Positions 11,068 to 19,374 of a stretch of 64,000 nucleotides of DNA are shown here, piece after piece. The notes beneath the pieces are model-generated. The model was not told the origin of the DNA and did not search any database. It worked only from the letters and a program-made list of their open reading frames with translations. How positions within the stretch are numbered: the first letter of the stretch is position 1; each line of letters begins with the position of its first letter. This DNA is from Streptococcus oralis (GTDB lineage Bacteria; Bacillota; Bacilli; Lactobacillales; Streptococcaceae). The stretch is taken from contig NZ_CP019562.1 in NCBI RefSeq assembly GCF_001983955.1, positions 124,001 through 188,000 on the forward strand. Direction: 5' to 3'. The position numbers and the translations under genes were made by a program.

Positions 11068-12750
11068 TTATTCTTCTTCATCTGGTGTGAGGATCATCGG
11101 GATGATAATCGGTTCACGTTCTGTATTTTCATAGAGGAAAGGACGAATGGCGTTGACAATAGCACCATTGACAGATTGGATACTAGCATCCTTGTTTTTT
11201 AATGCGATACGAATTGCATTGAAGAGGATGCGCTGGCTTTGGCGAATCAAGTCGCCAGACTCTCTCATGTAGACAAAGCCTCGGCTAAGGATGTCAGGAC
11301 CAGACAAGATCATTTTAGACTTGAAGTCAACAGTTGCGACTGCTAGAACGACACCGTCTTCAGATAAATCTCTGCGGTCTTTGAGGACAGCCGCGCCGAT
11401 TTCACCGATACGATTTCCATCAACATAGATGTCTTGGGCATTGAAGTGACCTGCGATACGGGCTGAGTTAGCAGTAAGAGCAAGCACATCACCATTACTC
11501 ATGATAAAGATATTGTCCTTCTCGACACCCGTATCCACCGCTAGTCCAGCATGGACTTTCTGCATGCGGTATTCACCATGGACAGGCATGAAGTATTTGG
11601 GCTTGATCAAACGGAGCATGAGTTTTTGCTCTTGCTGACCACCGTGTCCAGAGGTGTGGATATTGTTAATCTTTCCGTGGATGACTTCGACACCAGCTTC
11701 AGAAATGATGTTAATCAGCTTGTTGACGCTAGTGGTGTTTCCAGGGATTGGGCTAGAAGAGAAGATAACAGTATCGCCGGGTTGGAGTTGCACCTGACGG
11801 TGGGTTCCGTTAGCGATACGAGAGAGGGCTGCCATCGGCTCACCTTGACTACCTGTACAGAGGATCAGAACCTCGCCTGCAGGATAGTCTTTGATTTCAT
11901 TTGGCTCGATAAAGGTTCCCTTAGGAGCTTTGATGTAGCCAAGCTCGATACCGTTGACAATGGCTTTTTCCATCGAACGTCCAAAGACTGCAATCTTGCG
12001 TCCAGTCTTAACAGCGGCATCCGTTGCTTGCTGGAGACGGAAGATATTTGAGGCAAAGGATGCAAAGATGATGCGTCCTTCAATGCCTTGGATAATCTTC
12101 ATGATGGATTGGCCAACGACTTTTTCAGAGTTGGTAAAGGTTGGCACTTCTGCGTTTGTCGAGTCAGACAGGAGACAGAGTACGCCTTCTTCACCAAGGG
12201 CTGCCATCCGGTGCAAGTCCGCCGGTTCTCCAACTGGAGTGAAGTCGAACTTGAAGTCACCCGTACAAACGATTTTTCCTTGAGGAGTATGAATAACAAT
12301 CCCCAAAGGCTCTGGAATAGAGTGAGTCGTTCTAAAGAAAGTTGCCTTGAGATTTTTAAAGGTCAACTCAGTGTTGTGATTGATTTCGTAAAGTTTGGCG
12401 TTGCGCAAGAGGCCGTGTTCTTCGAGTTTTCCACGGATCAAAGCTAAGGCAAGCGGTCCAGCGTAGATAGGGACATTTGCTTGCTTGAGCAGGAAGGGAA
12501 TCCCACCAATGTGGTCCTCGTGTCCGTGGGTAATCAAAACAGCCTTGACGCGGTCGATATTGTCCACGATGTAAGAGTAATCAGGAATGACATAGTCGAT
12601 ACCCAGCAAGTCATCTTCCGGGAATTTAATCCCAGCATCGACGATGATAATTTCGTCTTGGTATTCAATTCCGTAAGTGTTTTTCCCGATTTCTCCCAGA
12701 CCACCGATGGCAAAAACGCCGACTTCTTCAGGTTTAAGAGTGTAGGCCAT
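11068..12750 (-). CDS. rnjA: Ribonuclease J1
   Basis: A 560-residue metallo-beta-lactamase/beta-CASP ribonuclease. The metal-binding motif HGHEDHIGG lies near residues 75-83, a second ligand set at SGHGGQ, and the C-terminal domain is complete. RNase J1 is both a 5'-3' exonuclease and an endonuclease central to mRNA decay and rRNA maturation in Firmicutes. It starts one base after the rpoY stop, so the two form an operon, the usual arrangement in lactobacillales. Confidence 0.96.
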   Translation of the reverse strand: MAYTLKPEEVGVFAIGGLGEIGKNTYGIEYQDEIIIVDAGIKFPEDDLLGIDYVIPDYSYIVDNIDRVKAVLITHGHEDHIGGIPFLLKQANVPIYAGPLALALIRGKLEEHGLLRNAKLYEINHNTELTFKNLKATFFRTTHSIPEPLGIVIHTPQGKIVCTGDFKFDFTPVGEPADLHRMAALGEEGVLCLLSDSTNAEVPTFTNSEKVVGQSIMKIIQGIEGRIIFASFASNIFRLQQATDAAVKTGRKIAVFGRSMEKAIVNGIELGYIKAPKGTFIEPNEIKDYPAGEVLILCTGSQGEPMAALSRIANGTHRQVQLQPGDTVIFSSSPIPGNTTSVNKLINIISEAGVEVIHGKINNIHTSGHGGQQEQKLMLRLIKPKYFMPVHGEYRMQKVHAGLAVDTGVEKDNIFIMSNGDVLALTANSARIAGHFNAQDIYVDGNRIGEIGAAVLKDRRDLSEDGVVLAVATVDFKSKMILSGPDILSRGFVYMRESGDLIRQSQRILFNAIRIALKNKDASIQSVNGAIVNAIRPFLYENTEREPIIIPMILTPDEEE

Positions 12751-12751
12751 A

Positions 12752-12985
12752 TTAGAACTCCGTAATCTCGAAAGCGCCAGTTTCTTTTTCGTAATCTAGC
12801 AATTTGTCAGACAAGAGTTCGATAAATTCGATGTTGTACTCTGGGCGGTTTTCTTCGACAAGTTGGCGAGCAGCGATACGGCCCTCAAGTTCTGAGTTGG
12901 CATCGATGTCTAGGTAAAGTGAGCGTGTTGTTTCACGACGTGGGCTACGTTCTTTTGTTTCTTGATAAAAAACTTTGTAAATCAT
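12752..12985 (-). CDS. rpoY: RNA polymerase epsilon subunit RpoY
   Basis: A 77-residue protein (DUF1447 family, now RpoY/epsilon), a small Firmicute-specific subunit on RNA polymerase. Typical features are the N-terminus MIYKVFYQ and the middle block [14 protein letters not shown]. First gene of the rpoY-rnjA operon, with AGGAAC ahead of its start. Confidence 0.93.
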   Translation of the reverse strand: MIYKVFYQETKERSPRRETTRSLYLDIDANSELEGRIAARQLVEENRPEYNIEFIELLSDKLLDYEKETGAFEITEF

Positions 12986-13095
12986 ATAGTTCCTTTCTAT
13001 TTACAGGTCAGCTTATTCCAAACTTTTAGCAGAGATTTGCTTAATTTCATTCCATTTTGTGTCTAGATTGACCTTGATTCGTTACAATTATTTCA

Positions 13096-13124
13096 ATTAT
13101 ACCACAAAATGAAAAATTAGTAAA
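13096..13124 (-). promoter_or_regulatory. Promoter of rpoY-rnjA
   Basis: On the minus strand: TTTACT, 17-nt spacer, TATAAT with extended -10 TGG. Confidence 0.75.
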
Positions 13125-13179
13125 AGACGGAAATGGAGAAAGTCGGGAGGGAAAGAGGAAGCAAAAAGACAGGTAGGAT

Positions 13180-13208
13180 TTGGTCGGAGAGCGCTTAGGT
13201 GTTATAAT
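13180..13208 (+). promoter_or_regulatory. Plus-strand promoter opposite the small-RNA cluster
   Basis: TTGGTC, 17-nt spacer, TATAAT with extended -10 TGT. It is followed by AAAGGGGG and the ATG of a short frame. Confidence 0.55.
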
Positions 13209-13222
13209 TAAAGGGGGAATCT

Positions 13223-13432
13223 ATGGAGATAGTAGGTTTGAGGAAGAATACAGTTCTAGTTTCATTAATCGTTGGTGTAGATGGTTGGGGCAGAATGATA
13301 TCTTTGAAAAAAGAAAAAGCTCTTGAGAAATCTCAAGAGCAAATAAAAAGGCTGAGACAAAACTCGGGGATTTTCCTGGAGCAGTCCAGATGGCAGCACC
13401 TCTACCTGAAGCGAATGCATCGCAACCTTTGA
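13223..13432 (+). CDS. Doubtful 69-codon ORF
   Basis: The frame has a promoter and an AAAGGGGG site in front. Its distal two thirds runs antisense through the terminators and body of the minus-strand RNA candidate at 13344-13468, and the protein shows no domain or membrane segment I recognise. It may be the start of a decayed gene that runs into unrelated DNA. Kept only because of the good start signals. Confidence 0.2.
   Translation: MEIVGLRKNTVLVSLIVGVDGWGRMISLKKEKALEKSQEQIKRLRQNSGIFLEQSRWQHLYLKRMHRNL
13319..13340 (-). terminator. Second terminator behind small RNA C
   Basis: Perfect 10-bp stem GCTCTTGAGA/TCTCAAGAGC with a 2-nt loop. On the minus strand it is followed by TTTTTCTTTTTT, an efficient intrinsic terminator. 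No U-run exists in the plus direction. Confidence 0.8.
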
Positions 13433-13468
13433 ATGACTTGTCACCAAATCAAACTCGATCTCAGCCTT
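13344..13468 (-). ncRNA. Small RNA candidate C (about 125 nt)
   Basis: Minus strand. Promoter TTGACT-18-TAGAAT, predicted start near 13468. The 5' and 3' ends pair through an 8-bp closing stem (GGCTGAGA with TCTCAGCC) directly followed by TTTTTATTT. The body has no ORF with a start site and contains several local hairpins. A second strong terminator follows. Not recognised as 6S, SRP, RNase P RNA, tmRNA or a csRNA; it could be a known species-specific RNA that I cannot name. Confidence 0.6.
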
Positions 13469-13474
13469 TACTTA

Positions 13475-13504
13475 ATTCTATCATCTATGAGGCTAAGAAG
13501 TCAA
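13475..13504 (-). promoter_or_regulatory. Promoter of small RNA C
   Basis: Minus strand TTGACT (13504-13499), 18-nt spacer, TAGAAT (13480-13475). Confidence 0.6.
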
Positions 13505-13586
13505 TCTATAAGTATAACGATGTAGACATAGCATGGAGTGGAGCGCTTACTAAAAGGTAAAGACAAGCACTTAATTTAAGAGTAAG

Positions 13587-13713
13587 CAAAAAGAGAGGAC
13601 CAATGGTAGTCAGGGGTCTTTACAGTTCAAAGCTGAGGGCAGTCCCACACCCGTACCAGAAGTTGGTACCTTTGAACGCTCTGTTACCAGTCGCCCTACG
13701 TTATCCTCTCAAT
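13587..13713 (-). ncRNA. Small RNA candidate B (about 127 nt)
   Basis: Minus strand. Promoter TTGATT-17-TAAAAT, predicted start near 13713. The ends close with GAGAGGA / TCCTCTC, followed by TTTTTGC. Inside, GTTCAAAG pairs with CTTTGAAC around a GTACC...GGTAC hairpin, which suggests a rod-like fold. No coding frame with a ribosome site. Family unknown to me; a 6S-like regulator or a base-pairing RNA are both possible. Confidence 0.6.
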
Positions 13714-13719
13714 ATTTAT

Positions 13720-13748
13720 ATTTTACTATAACTTACTGAGGGAATCAA
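13720..13748 (-). promoter_or_regulatory. Promoter of small RNA B
   Basis: Minus strand TTGATT (13748-13743), 17-nt spacer, TAAAAT (13725-13720). Confidence 0.6.
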
Positions 13749-13761
13749 CTTTAAAAGCATC

Positions 13762-13908
13762 AAAAAGCTCCTGACCGAAGTCAAGAGCCATCTAACACTG
13801 GGGGCGAATTGTTCAATCGCAATTTCAGTTCTTTAGAAACCAAAGTTTCAGGGATAGCACTGCAACCCGAAGAGTCAACGACTCAACCTGATTTTCCTAC
13901 CAATGTTG
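13762..13908 (-). ncRNA. Small RNA candidate A (about 147 nt)
   Basis: Minus strand. Promoter TTGACA-18-TAAAAT with extended -10 TGT, start near 13908. It ends in a terminator hairpin GCTCTTGAC-TTCG-GTCAGGAGC plus TTTTT (13788-13762). AACATTGG near the 5' end can pair with CCAGTGTT near the 3' end (one G-U). Internal hairpins GAGTC-GTT-GACTC and GAAAC-TTTG-GTTTC are visible. No ORF. It has no clear sequence similarity to B or C, so the three are not simple duplicates. Confidence 0.6.
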
Positions 13909-13914
13909 AATTAC

Positions 13915-13944
13915 ATTTTAACATTGATAGACCAACATTGTCAA
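13915..13944 (-). promoter_or_regulatory. Promoter of small RNA A
   Basis: Minus strand TTGACA (13944-13939), 18-nt spacer, TGT-TAAAAT (13920-13915). It is the strongest match of the three small-RNA promoters and points away from the membrane-protein gene at 13985. Confidence 0.65.
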
Positions 13945-13984
13945 CAGTTTAAATAAAAAAGGAATACCAGAAGGAGGATTAAGA

Positions 13985-14200
13985 ATGTTTAGTTTGTTTG
14001 AATTTGCAGTAGGAGTTCGCCTCTTGATGTTTGTAGTCTTTGTAGCTTGTGTCTATGGGGGGAATGCCCTGTTTGTGCATCTGGAACACCGCAAAACAAA
14101 GTTCCTTTGGAAGCTTGCTTTTGTGACGCTCTATTCAATTTTTCTTCTCCTGGTCACCTATGTTGTCTGGTTCGTTTTCTACTTTGGTTTAAATGCCTAA
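13985..14200 (+). CDS. Small two-helix membrane protein of unknown function
   Basis: A 71-residue protein with two hydrophobic segments (about residues 9-29 and 44-68) separated by a charged loop HLEHRKTKF. The start follows GAAGGAGGATTAAGA, a strong ribosome site. It overlaps a second tiny ORF by 8 bases. From memory, pneumococcal genomes carry the cibABC bacteriocin/immunity genes in this interval between rpoY-rnjA and tsaB, so an immunity-like or bacteriocin-related role is conceivable, but no homology is recognised. Confidence 0.65.
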   Translation: MFSLFEFAVGVRLLMFVVFVACVYGGNALFVHLEHRKTKFLWKLAFVTLYSIFLLLVTYVVWFVFYFGLNA

Positions 14201-14333
14201 AGTCAATTATTCATCTAAATATACAGAAAATCCACCTCGTCTTGATAGATGGGATGGACTTTTTCTATTTTTAGGTGCTATCTTTATTGTTATGACGATG
14301 ATTTCTCACATCGAAAATCGAGTTGAAACATAA
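14193..14333 (+). CDS. 46-residue single-helix membrane ORF overlapping the previous gene
   Basis: The ATG at 14193 lies inside the end of the preceding gene (ATGCCTAA overlap), typical of translational coupling. The 46-residue product has a polar N-terminus (MPKVNYSSKYTENPP), one membrane segment (about residues 23-38, LFLFLGAIFIVMTM) and a charged tail HIENRVET. The codon pattern is normal. Too short for automatic ORF calls. Function unknown; probably expressed with the two-helix protein. Confidence 0.5.
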   Translation: MPKVNYSSKYTENPPRLDRWDGLFLFLGAIFIVMTMISHIENRVET

Positions 14334-14475
14334 ATGCATGATCCAAATTTTTTACAAAGAACCTTTCAATTTCCTTGTTCACTTTTCTATTCAAAAAAGA
14401 TATAACTTTTTTAAATTTTTTGTGTAGAATTGCTTGTCTAAGTGGCAGGCCTCTTTTGTTTCAAAACAAAGAAAA

Positions 14476-14504
14476 TTCCCATGCGCTAGCTTTTGTAGTA
14501 TAAT
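14476..14504 (+). promoter_or_regulatory. Promoter of tsaB-rimI-tsaD
   Basis: TATAAT (14499-14504) with a weak -35 TTCCCA 17 bases upstream; 30 bases ahead of tsaB. Confidence 0.5.
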
Positions 14505-14534
14505 AGTAAACAGACAAAAAGATAGGAATATGTT

Positions 14535-15218
14535 ATGAAAGTATTAGCTTTTGATACGTCCAGCAAGGCTCTTTCTCTAGCCATTTTAGAGGACAAGCAG
14601 GTTCTTGCTGAGACTATGATCAATATCAAGAAAAATCACAGTATCACCCTTATGCCTGCCATTGATTTTTTGATGTCGAGTCTGGACCTGACACCCAAGG
14701 ATTTGGATCGCATCGTGGTGGCAGAGGGACCGGGCAGCTACACAGGTCTGAGAATTGCGGTAGCGACAGCCAAAACCTTGGCTCATACTTTGAACATCGA
14801 GTTGGTTGGCATGTCCAGCCTCTTGGCTCTGGTGCCAAGTCAGCAAGAAGGCTTGGTGGTTCCTATCATGGATGCACGCCGTAACAATGTCTATGCAGGA
14901 TTTTATGAAAATGCCAAGGCTGTTTTTCCAGAAGCACACTTGTCTTTTGCGGAAGTGCTAGAGCAGGTCAAGGATGCTGAACAGGTAACCTTTGTTGGAG
15001 AAGTTGGAGCCTTTGTGGAACAAATCCAAGAGCATCTGCCACAAGCTAGCTACCAAGAAACCTTGCCAAATGCAGCTAATCTAGCTCTTTGGGCCTGGGA
15101 TAAGGAAGCAGCCTCCTTGCACGACTTTGTGCCAAATTACCTCAAACGTGTCGAAGCTGAGGAAAACTGGCTCAAGAACCACACCGAGTCTGGCGAGTCC
15201 TACATTAAACGCCTATGA
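14535..15218 (+). CDS. tsaB: tRNA threonylcarbamoyladenosine biosynthesis protein TsaB
   Basis: A 227-residue ASKHA-fold protein starting MKVLAFDTSSKALSLA, with GPGSYTGLRIA near residue 67. It is the non-catalytic partner of TsaD in making t6A at position 37 of ANN-decoding tRNAs. The stop overlaps rimI by 4 bases, and rimI overlaps tsaD, forming a tight three-gene operon. Confidence 0.95.
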   Translation: MKVLAFDTSSKALSLAILEDKQVLAETMINIKKNHSITLMPAIDFLMSSLDLTPKDLDRIVVAEGPGSYTGLRIAVATAKTLAHTLNIELVGMSSLLALVPSQQEGLVVPIMDARRNNVYAGFYENAKAVFPEAHLSFAEVLEQVKDAEQVTFVGEVGAFVEQIQEHLPQASYQETLPNAANLALWAWDKEAASLHDFVPNYLKRVEAEENWLKNHTESGESYIKRL

Positions 15219-15652
15219 TAGAGATCAAACGAATCCAAAAACAGCCTGAACTAGCTCAACCCATCTATGCTGTCATGGCAGCTGTTTACCCAGTCAGCCC
15301 GTGGACGCTGAAACAAATCCAAGCAGACCTGTCCCAAGATCAGACTTGGTATGCTCTGGCTTATGATGTGGCAGAAGTGATTGGCTTTCTAGCTGTTCAG
15401 GAGAATCTCTTTGAAGCAGAAGTCCTGCAAATCGCTGTAAAGAACGCCTATCAGGGTCAGGGAATTGCGTCAGCCTTGTTTGCAACGTTGCCGACGGACA
15501 AGGAGATTTTCCTCGAAGTCAGAAAATCTAATCACCGAGCGCAAGCATTTTACAAGAAAGAAAAGATGGCAGTCATCGCTGAGAGAAAGGCCTATTACCA
15601 TGACCCAGTTGAGGACGCCATTATCATGAAGAGAGAAGTAGATGAAGGATAG
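15215..15652 (+). CDS. rimI: GNAT N-acetyltransferase RimI
   Basis: A 145-residue GNAT enzyme with the acetyl-CoA motif [14 protein letters not shown] (about residues 75-88) and the late block RAQAFYKKE. By family and by its invariant place between tsaB and tsaD it is the ribosomal protein S18-alanine acetyltransferase RimI. It overlaps both neighbours (4 and 11 bases). Confidence 0.9.
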   Translation: MIEIKRIQKQPELAQPIYAVMAAVYPVSPWTLKQIQADLSQDQTWYALAYDVAEVIGFLAVQENLFEAEVLQIAVKNAYQGQGIASALFATLPTDKEIFLEVRKSNHRAQAFYKKEKMAVIAERKAYYHDPVEDAIIMKREVDEG

Positions 15653-16652
15653 ATATATTTTAGCATTTGAAACATCCTGTGATGAGACCAGTGTTGCTGT
15701 CTTAAAAAATGACGACCAGCTCTTGTCCAATGTCATTGCTAGTCAAATCGAGAGCCACAAACGTTTTGGGGGCGTAGTGCCAGAAGTGGCTAGCCGTCAC
15801 CATGTCGAGGTTATTACACCCTGTATCGAGGAAGCACTGGCAGAAGCAGGAATTACCGAAGAGGACGTGACAGCTGTGGCGGTCACCTATGGACCAGGAT
15901 TAGTTGGAGCTCTACTAGTTGGTTTGTCAGCTGCCAAGGCCTTTGCTTGGGCTCACGGCCTTCCGCTTATCCCTGTTAATCACATGGCTGGGCACCTCAT
16001 GGCAGCTCAGAGTGTGGAGCCTTTGGAGTTTCCTTTGTTGGCACTCTTGGTCAGCGGAGGACACACCGAGTTGGTCTATGTGTCAGAGGCTGGGGATTAC
16101 AAGATTGTTGGGGAGACACGAGACGATGCAGTTGGGGAGGCTTATGACAAGATCGGTCGTGTCATGAGCTTGACTTATCCAGCAGGTCGTGAGATTGACG
16201 AGTTGGCCCATCAAGGACAGGATGTGTATGACTTCCCTCGTGCCATGATCAAGGAAGATAATCTGGAGTTTTCATTCTCAGGTTTGAAGTCTGCCTTTAT
16301 CAATCTTCACCACAATGCCGAGCAAAAGGGAGAAAGCTTGTCTACAGAGGATTTGTGTGCTTCCTTCCAAGCAGCAGTTATGGACATTCTCATGGCAAAA
16401 ACCAAGAAAGCCCTAGATAAATACCCTGTTAAAACCCTTGTTGTCGCAGGTGGCGTGGCAGCCAATAAAGGCCTCAGAGAACGCTTGGCAGACGAAATCA
16501 CAGATGTCAAAGTCATCATTCCACCCCTGCGTCTCTGTGGAGACAATGCAGGTATGATTGCCTATGCCAGTGTCAGCGAGTGGAACAAAGAAAACTTCGC
16601 AGGTTTGGACCTCAATGCCAAACCAAGCCTTGCCTTTGATACCATGGAATAA
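15642..16652 (+). CDS. tsaD: tRNA N6-adenosine threonylcarbamoyltransferase TsaD
   Basis: A 336-residue catalytic subunit of t6A synthesis. FETSCDET at the start, metal ligands in HMAGHL (about residues 111-116), SGGHTEL near 135 and [12 protein letters not shown] near 267 are all present. Full length. Ends at a terminator 5 bases downstream, which is also close to the insertion point of the restriction-modification element. Confidence 0.96.
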   Translation: MKDRYILAFETSCDETSVAVLKNDDQLLSNVIASQIESHKRFGGVVPEVASRHHVEVITPCIEEALAEAGITEEDVTAVAVTYGPGLVGALLVGLSAAKAFAWAHGLPLIPVNHMAGHLMAAQSVEPLEFPLLALLVSGGHTELVYVSEAGDYKIVGETRDDAVGEAYDKIGRVMSLTYPAGREIDELAHQGQDVYDFPRAMIKEDNLEFSFSGLKSAFINLHHNAEQKGESLSTEDLCASFQAAVMDILMAKTKKALDKYPVKTLVVAGGVAANKGLRERLADEITDVKVIIPPLRLCGDNAGMIAYASVSEWNKENFAGLDLNAKPSLAFDTME

Positions 16653-16656
16653 AGAG

Positions 16657-16679
16657 TCAGCTTGAAGCTGGCTTTTTTG
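16657..16679 (+). terminator. Terminator of tsaB-rimI-tsaD
   Basis: CAGCT-TGA-AGCTG stem followed by GCTTTTTTG. Confidence 0.8.
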
Positions 16680-16683
16680 CTAA

Positions 16684-16692
16684 AATATTTTA
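16684..16692 (+). repeat. Left 9-bp direct repeat (putative target-site duplication)
   Basis: AATATTTTA directly outside the left inverted repeat. The identical 9-mer is at 19462-19470 outside the right end. The sequence is AT-rich, so chance identity is possible but unlikely at exactly these positions. Confidence 0.65.
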
Positions 16693-16780
16693 GGTAACTA
16701 TATATCAGTTTACACTAGACACAATATATAGTGCTTACAAGAATATCAAAAAGGCGACTTCCAAGAGGAAATCGTCTTTT
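16693..16780 (+). repeat. Left terminal inverted repeat
   Basis: Pairs with 19375-19461 over about 85 bp. Shared blocks include CAGTTTACACTAGACACAA, AGTGCTTAC, AGAATATCAAAAAGGC and GGAAATCGTCTTTT. The inner end reaches to within 7 bases of the enzyme's stop codon and may also act as its terminator. Confidence 0.8.
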
Positions 16781-16786
16781 TCATGC

Positions 16787-19075
16787 TTATTTCAAAAATT
16801 CATACTCAAATAGGAATGGCACAATTTCAGAATTATAATACTCTTTTACCATTGTTTTCAATGTATTCAAGTGTCCGTTTAATTCGGGATAGTTATAGAT
16901 TGTTTTATCATTTTCATCTTTTTCAGATGTGTTAAGCTCATCAATAATCTGATAAACTGAATACGTTAATTTAGAATTATAATTTTTCGTTTTCTTAGCT
17001 TCTGTTAGGACTTTTTCCCATTGTTCAAATAAATCAGTTTCTTTAGAACCTTGTTTCAATTTTGCTAAGTTAACTGTTGCTAGTGTATCTCCATTAGTGT
17101 TATCCAATGACAACTCATTTCGGTAGAATCGTCCATCAGAACCATATAAACTTCTCATGTGATTTTGCGTTTCAAGTGTTGTGAAGAGCAGAATTTTCAA
17201 TAAGTCTTGTTCAATCTTGTTACTTGATACAGCTTTATTAAAACGTTCAGCGCCATCGGCAGATTTCATAATATTAGCACGCTGTGTCCAGTGACGATTA
17301 TAAGTAATGTAGCGACTGGCGGCAAACATTGGGAGTTTCTCTAGGAAGTTGTCAGAGCGAAGGAAAAAGCCATGTCCATCATATCTACCTGCCATTATTA
17401 AGGTAGCGTGTAAATCTGGGTTATCAAATCCAGAACTATATACTGCCATATAGCCCAGAATGTTTGAATTAAATAAAGGAATAACACTCTTAGTTTTACC
17501 TTCATACTCTTTACCATTTAATCCTAGATAAAGTCCATTATTTTCATCATTTATGAACTTTCTTTTATCAAAGTACTTTTGGCTATACGTGCTATGTATC
17601 CTTTTAATAATGATATTATTTTCAGGAAGTAAATTTCCATCCTTATCAATATCATAGGCTTCTAATTTTAGTGACTCTAGTGCAACTTCTTCTTTACTCC
17701 AAAGAGCACACATAATCATCGCATGAATATTAGTGTGAAAGTGTTTGCGATTAAAAGCAAAACCACCTAAAAATTTTTGATTGATGAGATGCTGAGCTTT
17801 CCAATACTTTACAGGACTATAGACAATATAAGAATCTGTTGGTTGGCGTAAATAATATTTGAAAGCAGACCAGATAAAGATATTTCCGAGTTCGTTTGTC
17901 GCCTGTCCTTTAACCTCTTTTTTCATCTCCGTCACTAAAAAGCTCTTTTTCCAAGCAGATGATTTCTTACTAGTCCCAGCTTTTTGGTGTTCAATAGAAG
18001 TAGTCTCTGCATAAGGGGGATTCTCGTACATGATAATTGTCACTTTTGGGTCGTTGATATAGCGTTCAATAATTTCATTGTTAATGTATTCCTTGCTAAG
18101 AGCGTCAGCTCCTCGGACTAGTCCCATATTAAACGTATCTTCTTTCTCAGTTGGTGGGATAATGTGGCGAACCTTGTCACCTAGCAACTCAACAAGAACT
18201 TTATATTCATAGTATTCAATAGTAGAAAGGACGCAGTGACTTAGTTCCTCGTCGCTCATCAATTTCTCGAGGTTTCCAGTCCCAGCACATCTATCCAAAA
18301 TAATATAATCATTTCCTTCTGGAACACGCTTAATAGCTTGTCGGACTAGCTCCAATGACTTTTCAACATAAGATTCAGGAGTGTAGAAAGCTCCTAAGTT
18401 TTTCTTTTGTAAAGTATCATTGAGTTTATCCATCAAATAGTGAAATTGTGCATTAGTTTCACCGATATAGGGATTGATAAATTCTTTTAGTTTCTCAGGT
18501 TTCCGAATTTCACCAATAATTTTAACTTTACCAGTTTGGTCACCGATAAAATCAGACTTTTTAGCTCCTTTGTTTTCACTATAAAAACGTTCCGCCCAAC
18601 CAACAATACAGTTTTCGTCAATGTTAATTTTTGTGTATTGCTTTGAACGTAGTAAAGTAATGAGACGACTTTCATCTAGTTGGCTTTGACCGTATTCTAA
18701 AACCTCAAGAGGAGCATCAGAAGAAAAACCAGCTGTTTTAACACTTGCACCACCAAAATATACTTTTTCGATATGTGTTAAATATTCCTGACTATCAAAA
18801 ACGTAGATTTTTTCATTCGTTAGCGATACAAGCAGAATGTTTTTAGGGATTTCTTTCCCTTTGATTCTCCGAGCAGATAGATATTTGATGGCTTGGAATA
18901 GAACAGAGTTAATATCATTGATAACAACTTTAAATTCAATCAGATTTCCATTTACAATACCATCTGTATAGTCTGTTAAAATATCATCTGTTTTCAAAGT
19001 ATTATCAACAAGAGGTAGATAATCTTGATAAAACTTTAGTTGTCCATCAACTTCGTTTGAGAAATGGTTAGGCAT
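16787..19075 (-). CDS. Single-polypeptide (Type IIG-like) restriction-modification enzyme
   Basis: About 762 residues. The N-terminus has an acidic cluster and then LIEFK (E-x-K), a pattern consistent with a PD-(D/E)XK nuclease. The N6-adenine methyltransferase core follows: GAFYTP (motif X, about residue 228), DRCAGTGNLE (motif I, SAM binding, about 261) and ENPPY (motif IV, about 351). The long C-terminal part probably holds the target-recognition domain. This order is that of Type IIG enzymes that cut and methylate with one chain. The start at 19075 is preferred over ATG 19090 because TGGAGA lies 8 bases ahead; an in-frame TAG precedes 19090, so no longer N-terminus exists. It lies alone inside a TIR-flanked element. 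Recognition site unknown; it could be methyltransferase-only if the nuclease motif is not functional. Confidence 0.8.
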   Translation of the reverse strand: MPNHFSNEVDGQLKFYQDYLPLVDNTLKTDDILTDYTDGIVNGNLIEFKVVINDINSVLFQAIKYLSARRIKGKEIPKNILLVSLTNEKIYVFDSQEYLTHIEKVYFGGASVKTAGFSSDAPLEVLEYGQSQLDESRLITLLRSKQYTKINIDENCIVGWAERFYSENKGAKKSDFIGDQTGKVKIIGEIRKPEKLKEFINPYIGETNAQFHYLMDKLNDTLQKKNLGAFYTPESYVEKSLELVRQAIKRVPEGNDYIILDRCAGTGNLEKLMSDEELSHCVLSTIEYYEYKVLVELLGDKVRHIIPPTEKEDTFNMGLVRGADALSKEYINNEIIERYINDPKVTIIMYENPPYAETTSIEHQKAGTSKKSSAWKKSFLVTEMKKEVKGQATNELGNIFIWSAFKYYLRQPTDSYIVYSPVKYWKAQHLINQKFLGGFAFNRKHFHTNIHAMIMCALWSKEEVALESLKLEAYDIDKDGNLLPENNIIIKRIHSTYSQKYFDKRKFINDENNGLYLGLNGKEYEGKTKSVIPLFNSNILGYMAVYSSGFDNPDLHATLIMAGRYDGHGFFLRSDNFLEKLPMFAASRYITYNRHWTQRANIMKSADGAERFNKAVSSNKIEQDLLKILLFTTLETQNHMRSLYGSDGRFYRNELSLDNTNGDTLATVNLAKLKQGSKETDLFEQWEKVLTEAKKTKNYNSKLTYSVYQIIDELNTSEKDENDKTIYNYPELNGHLNTLKTMVKEYYNSEIVPFLFEYEFLK

Positions 19076-19186
19076 ATTGTAGCTCTCCATTTCTCTCTAA
19101 AGATAACTCAGAAAACTCAACATAAAAAGCCTTCTCACAAAAATGTGAAAATGCCTGTTTTAATGCTTGACAAAAAACACGTCCGA

Positions 19187-19297
19187 TTACATAATCAGCG
19201 TGAGCTGTGAGCTGTGAGCTGTGAGCTGTGAGCTGTGAGCTGTGAGCTGTGAGCTGTGAGCTGTGAGCTGTGAGCTGTGAGCTGTGATTGCGTTCAT
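19187..19297 (-). CDS. Leader ORF containing the heptamer tract
   Basis: The ATG at 19297 lies behind AAAGGA and a promoter at 19358-19330. The frame runs through all 12 copies of the heptamer (encoding the repeating peptide SSQLTAH) and in the present copy number stops at TAA 19189-19187. With 13 (or 10, 16) copies the frame would shift, read about 40 more codons and end at TAA 19070-19068, overlapping the enzyme start as ATGCCTAA. Copy number thus decides whether ribosomes reach the enzyme start. Whether this ORF has a role besides control is unknown. Confidence 0.6.
   Translation of the reverse strand: MNAITAHSSQLTAHSSQLTAHSSQLTAHSSQLTLIM
19201..19284 (+). repeat. Twelve perfect tandem copies of the heptamer TGAGCTG
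   Basis: 84 bases of uninterrupted 7-bp repeat (CAGCTCA on the coding minus strand), with a partial thirteenth copy TGA after it. Heptamers are not multiples of three, so slippage changes the reading frame, as in known phase-variable genes. No interruptions are present, which suggests an active tract. Confidence 0.95.
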
Positions 19298-19329
19298 AAT
19301 ACTTAATTTCCTTTATTTTTGTTACTTCT

Positions 19330-19358
19330 ATTATATCAAAATTTTGAAATCCTGCGAA
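19330..19358 (-). promoter_or_regulatory. Promoter of the leader-RM operon
   Basis: Minus strand TTCGCA, 17-nt spacer, TATAAT, located just inside the right inverted repeat. Confidence 0.6.
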
Positions 19359-19374
19359 GAATTTAGACATTATT

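Noticed and set aside
11551-12765. Plus-strand ORFs opposite rnjA
   Set aside because: Antisense shadows of the conserved RNase J1 gene without start sites.
13590-13715. 6S RNA, SRP RNA or csRNA identity for small RNA B
   Set aside because: I could not match the conserved SRP tetraloop region, a CiaR-type promoter repeat, or the length of known 6S RNA, so no name is given.
19201-19284. CRISPR or large tandem-repeat structure
   Set aside because: Repeats are 7 bp and contiguous without spacers; this is a simple sequence tract.
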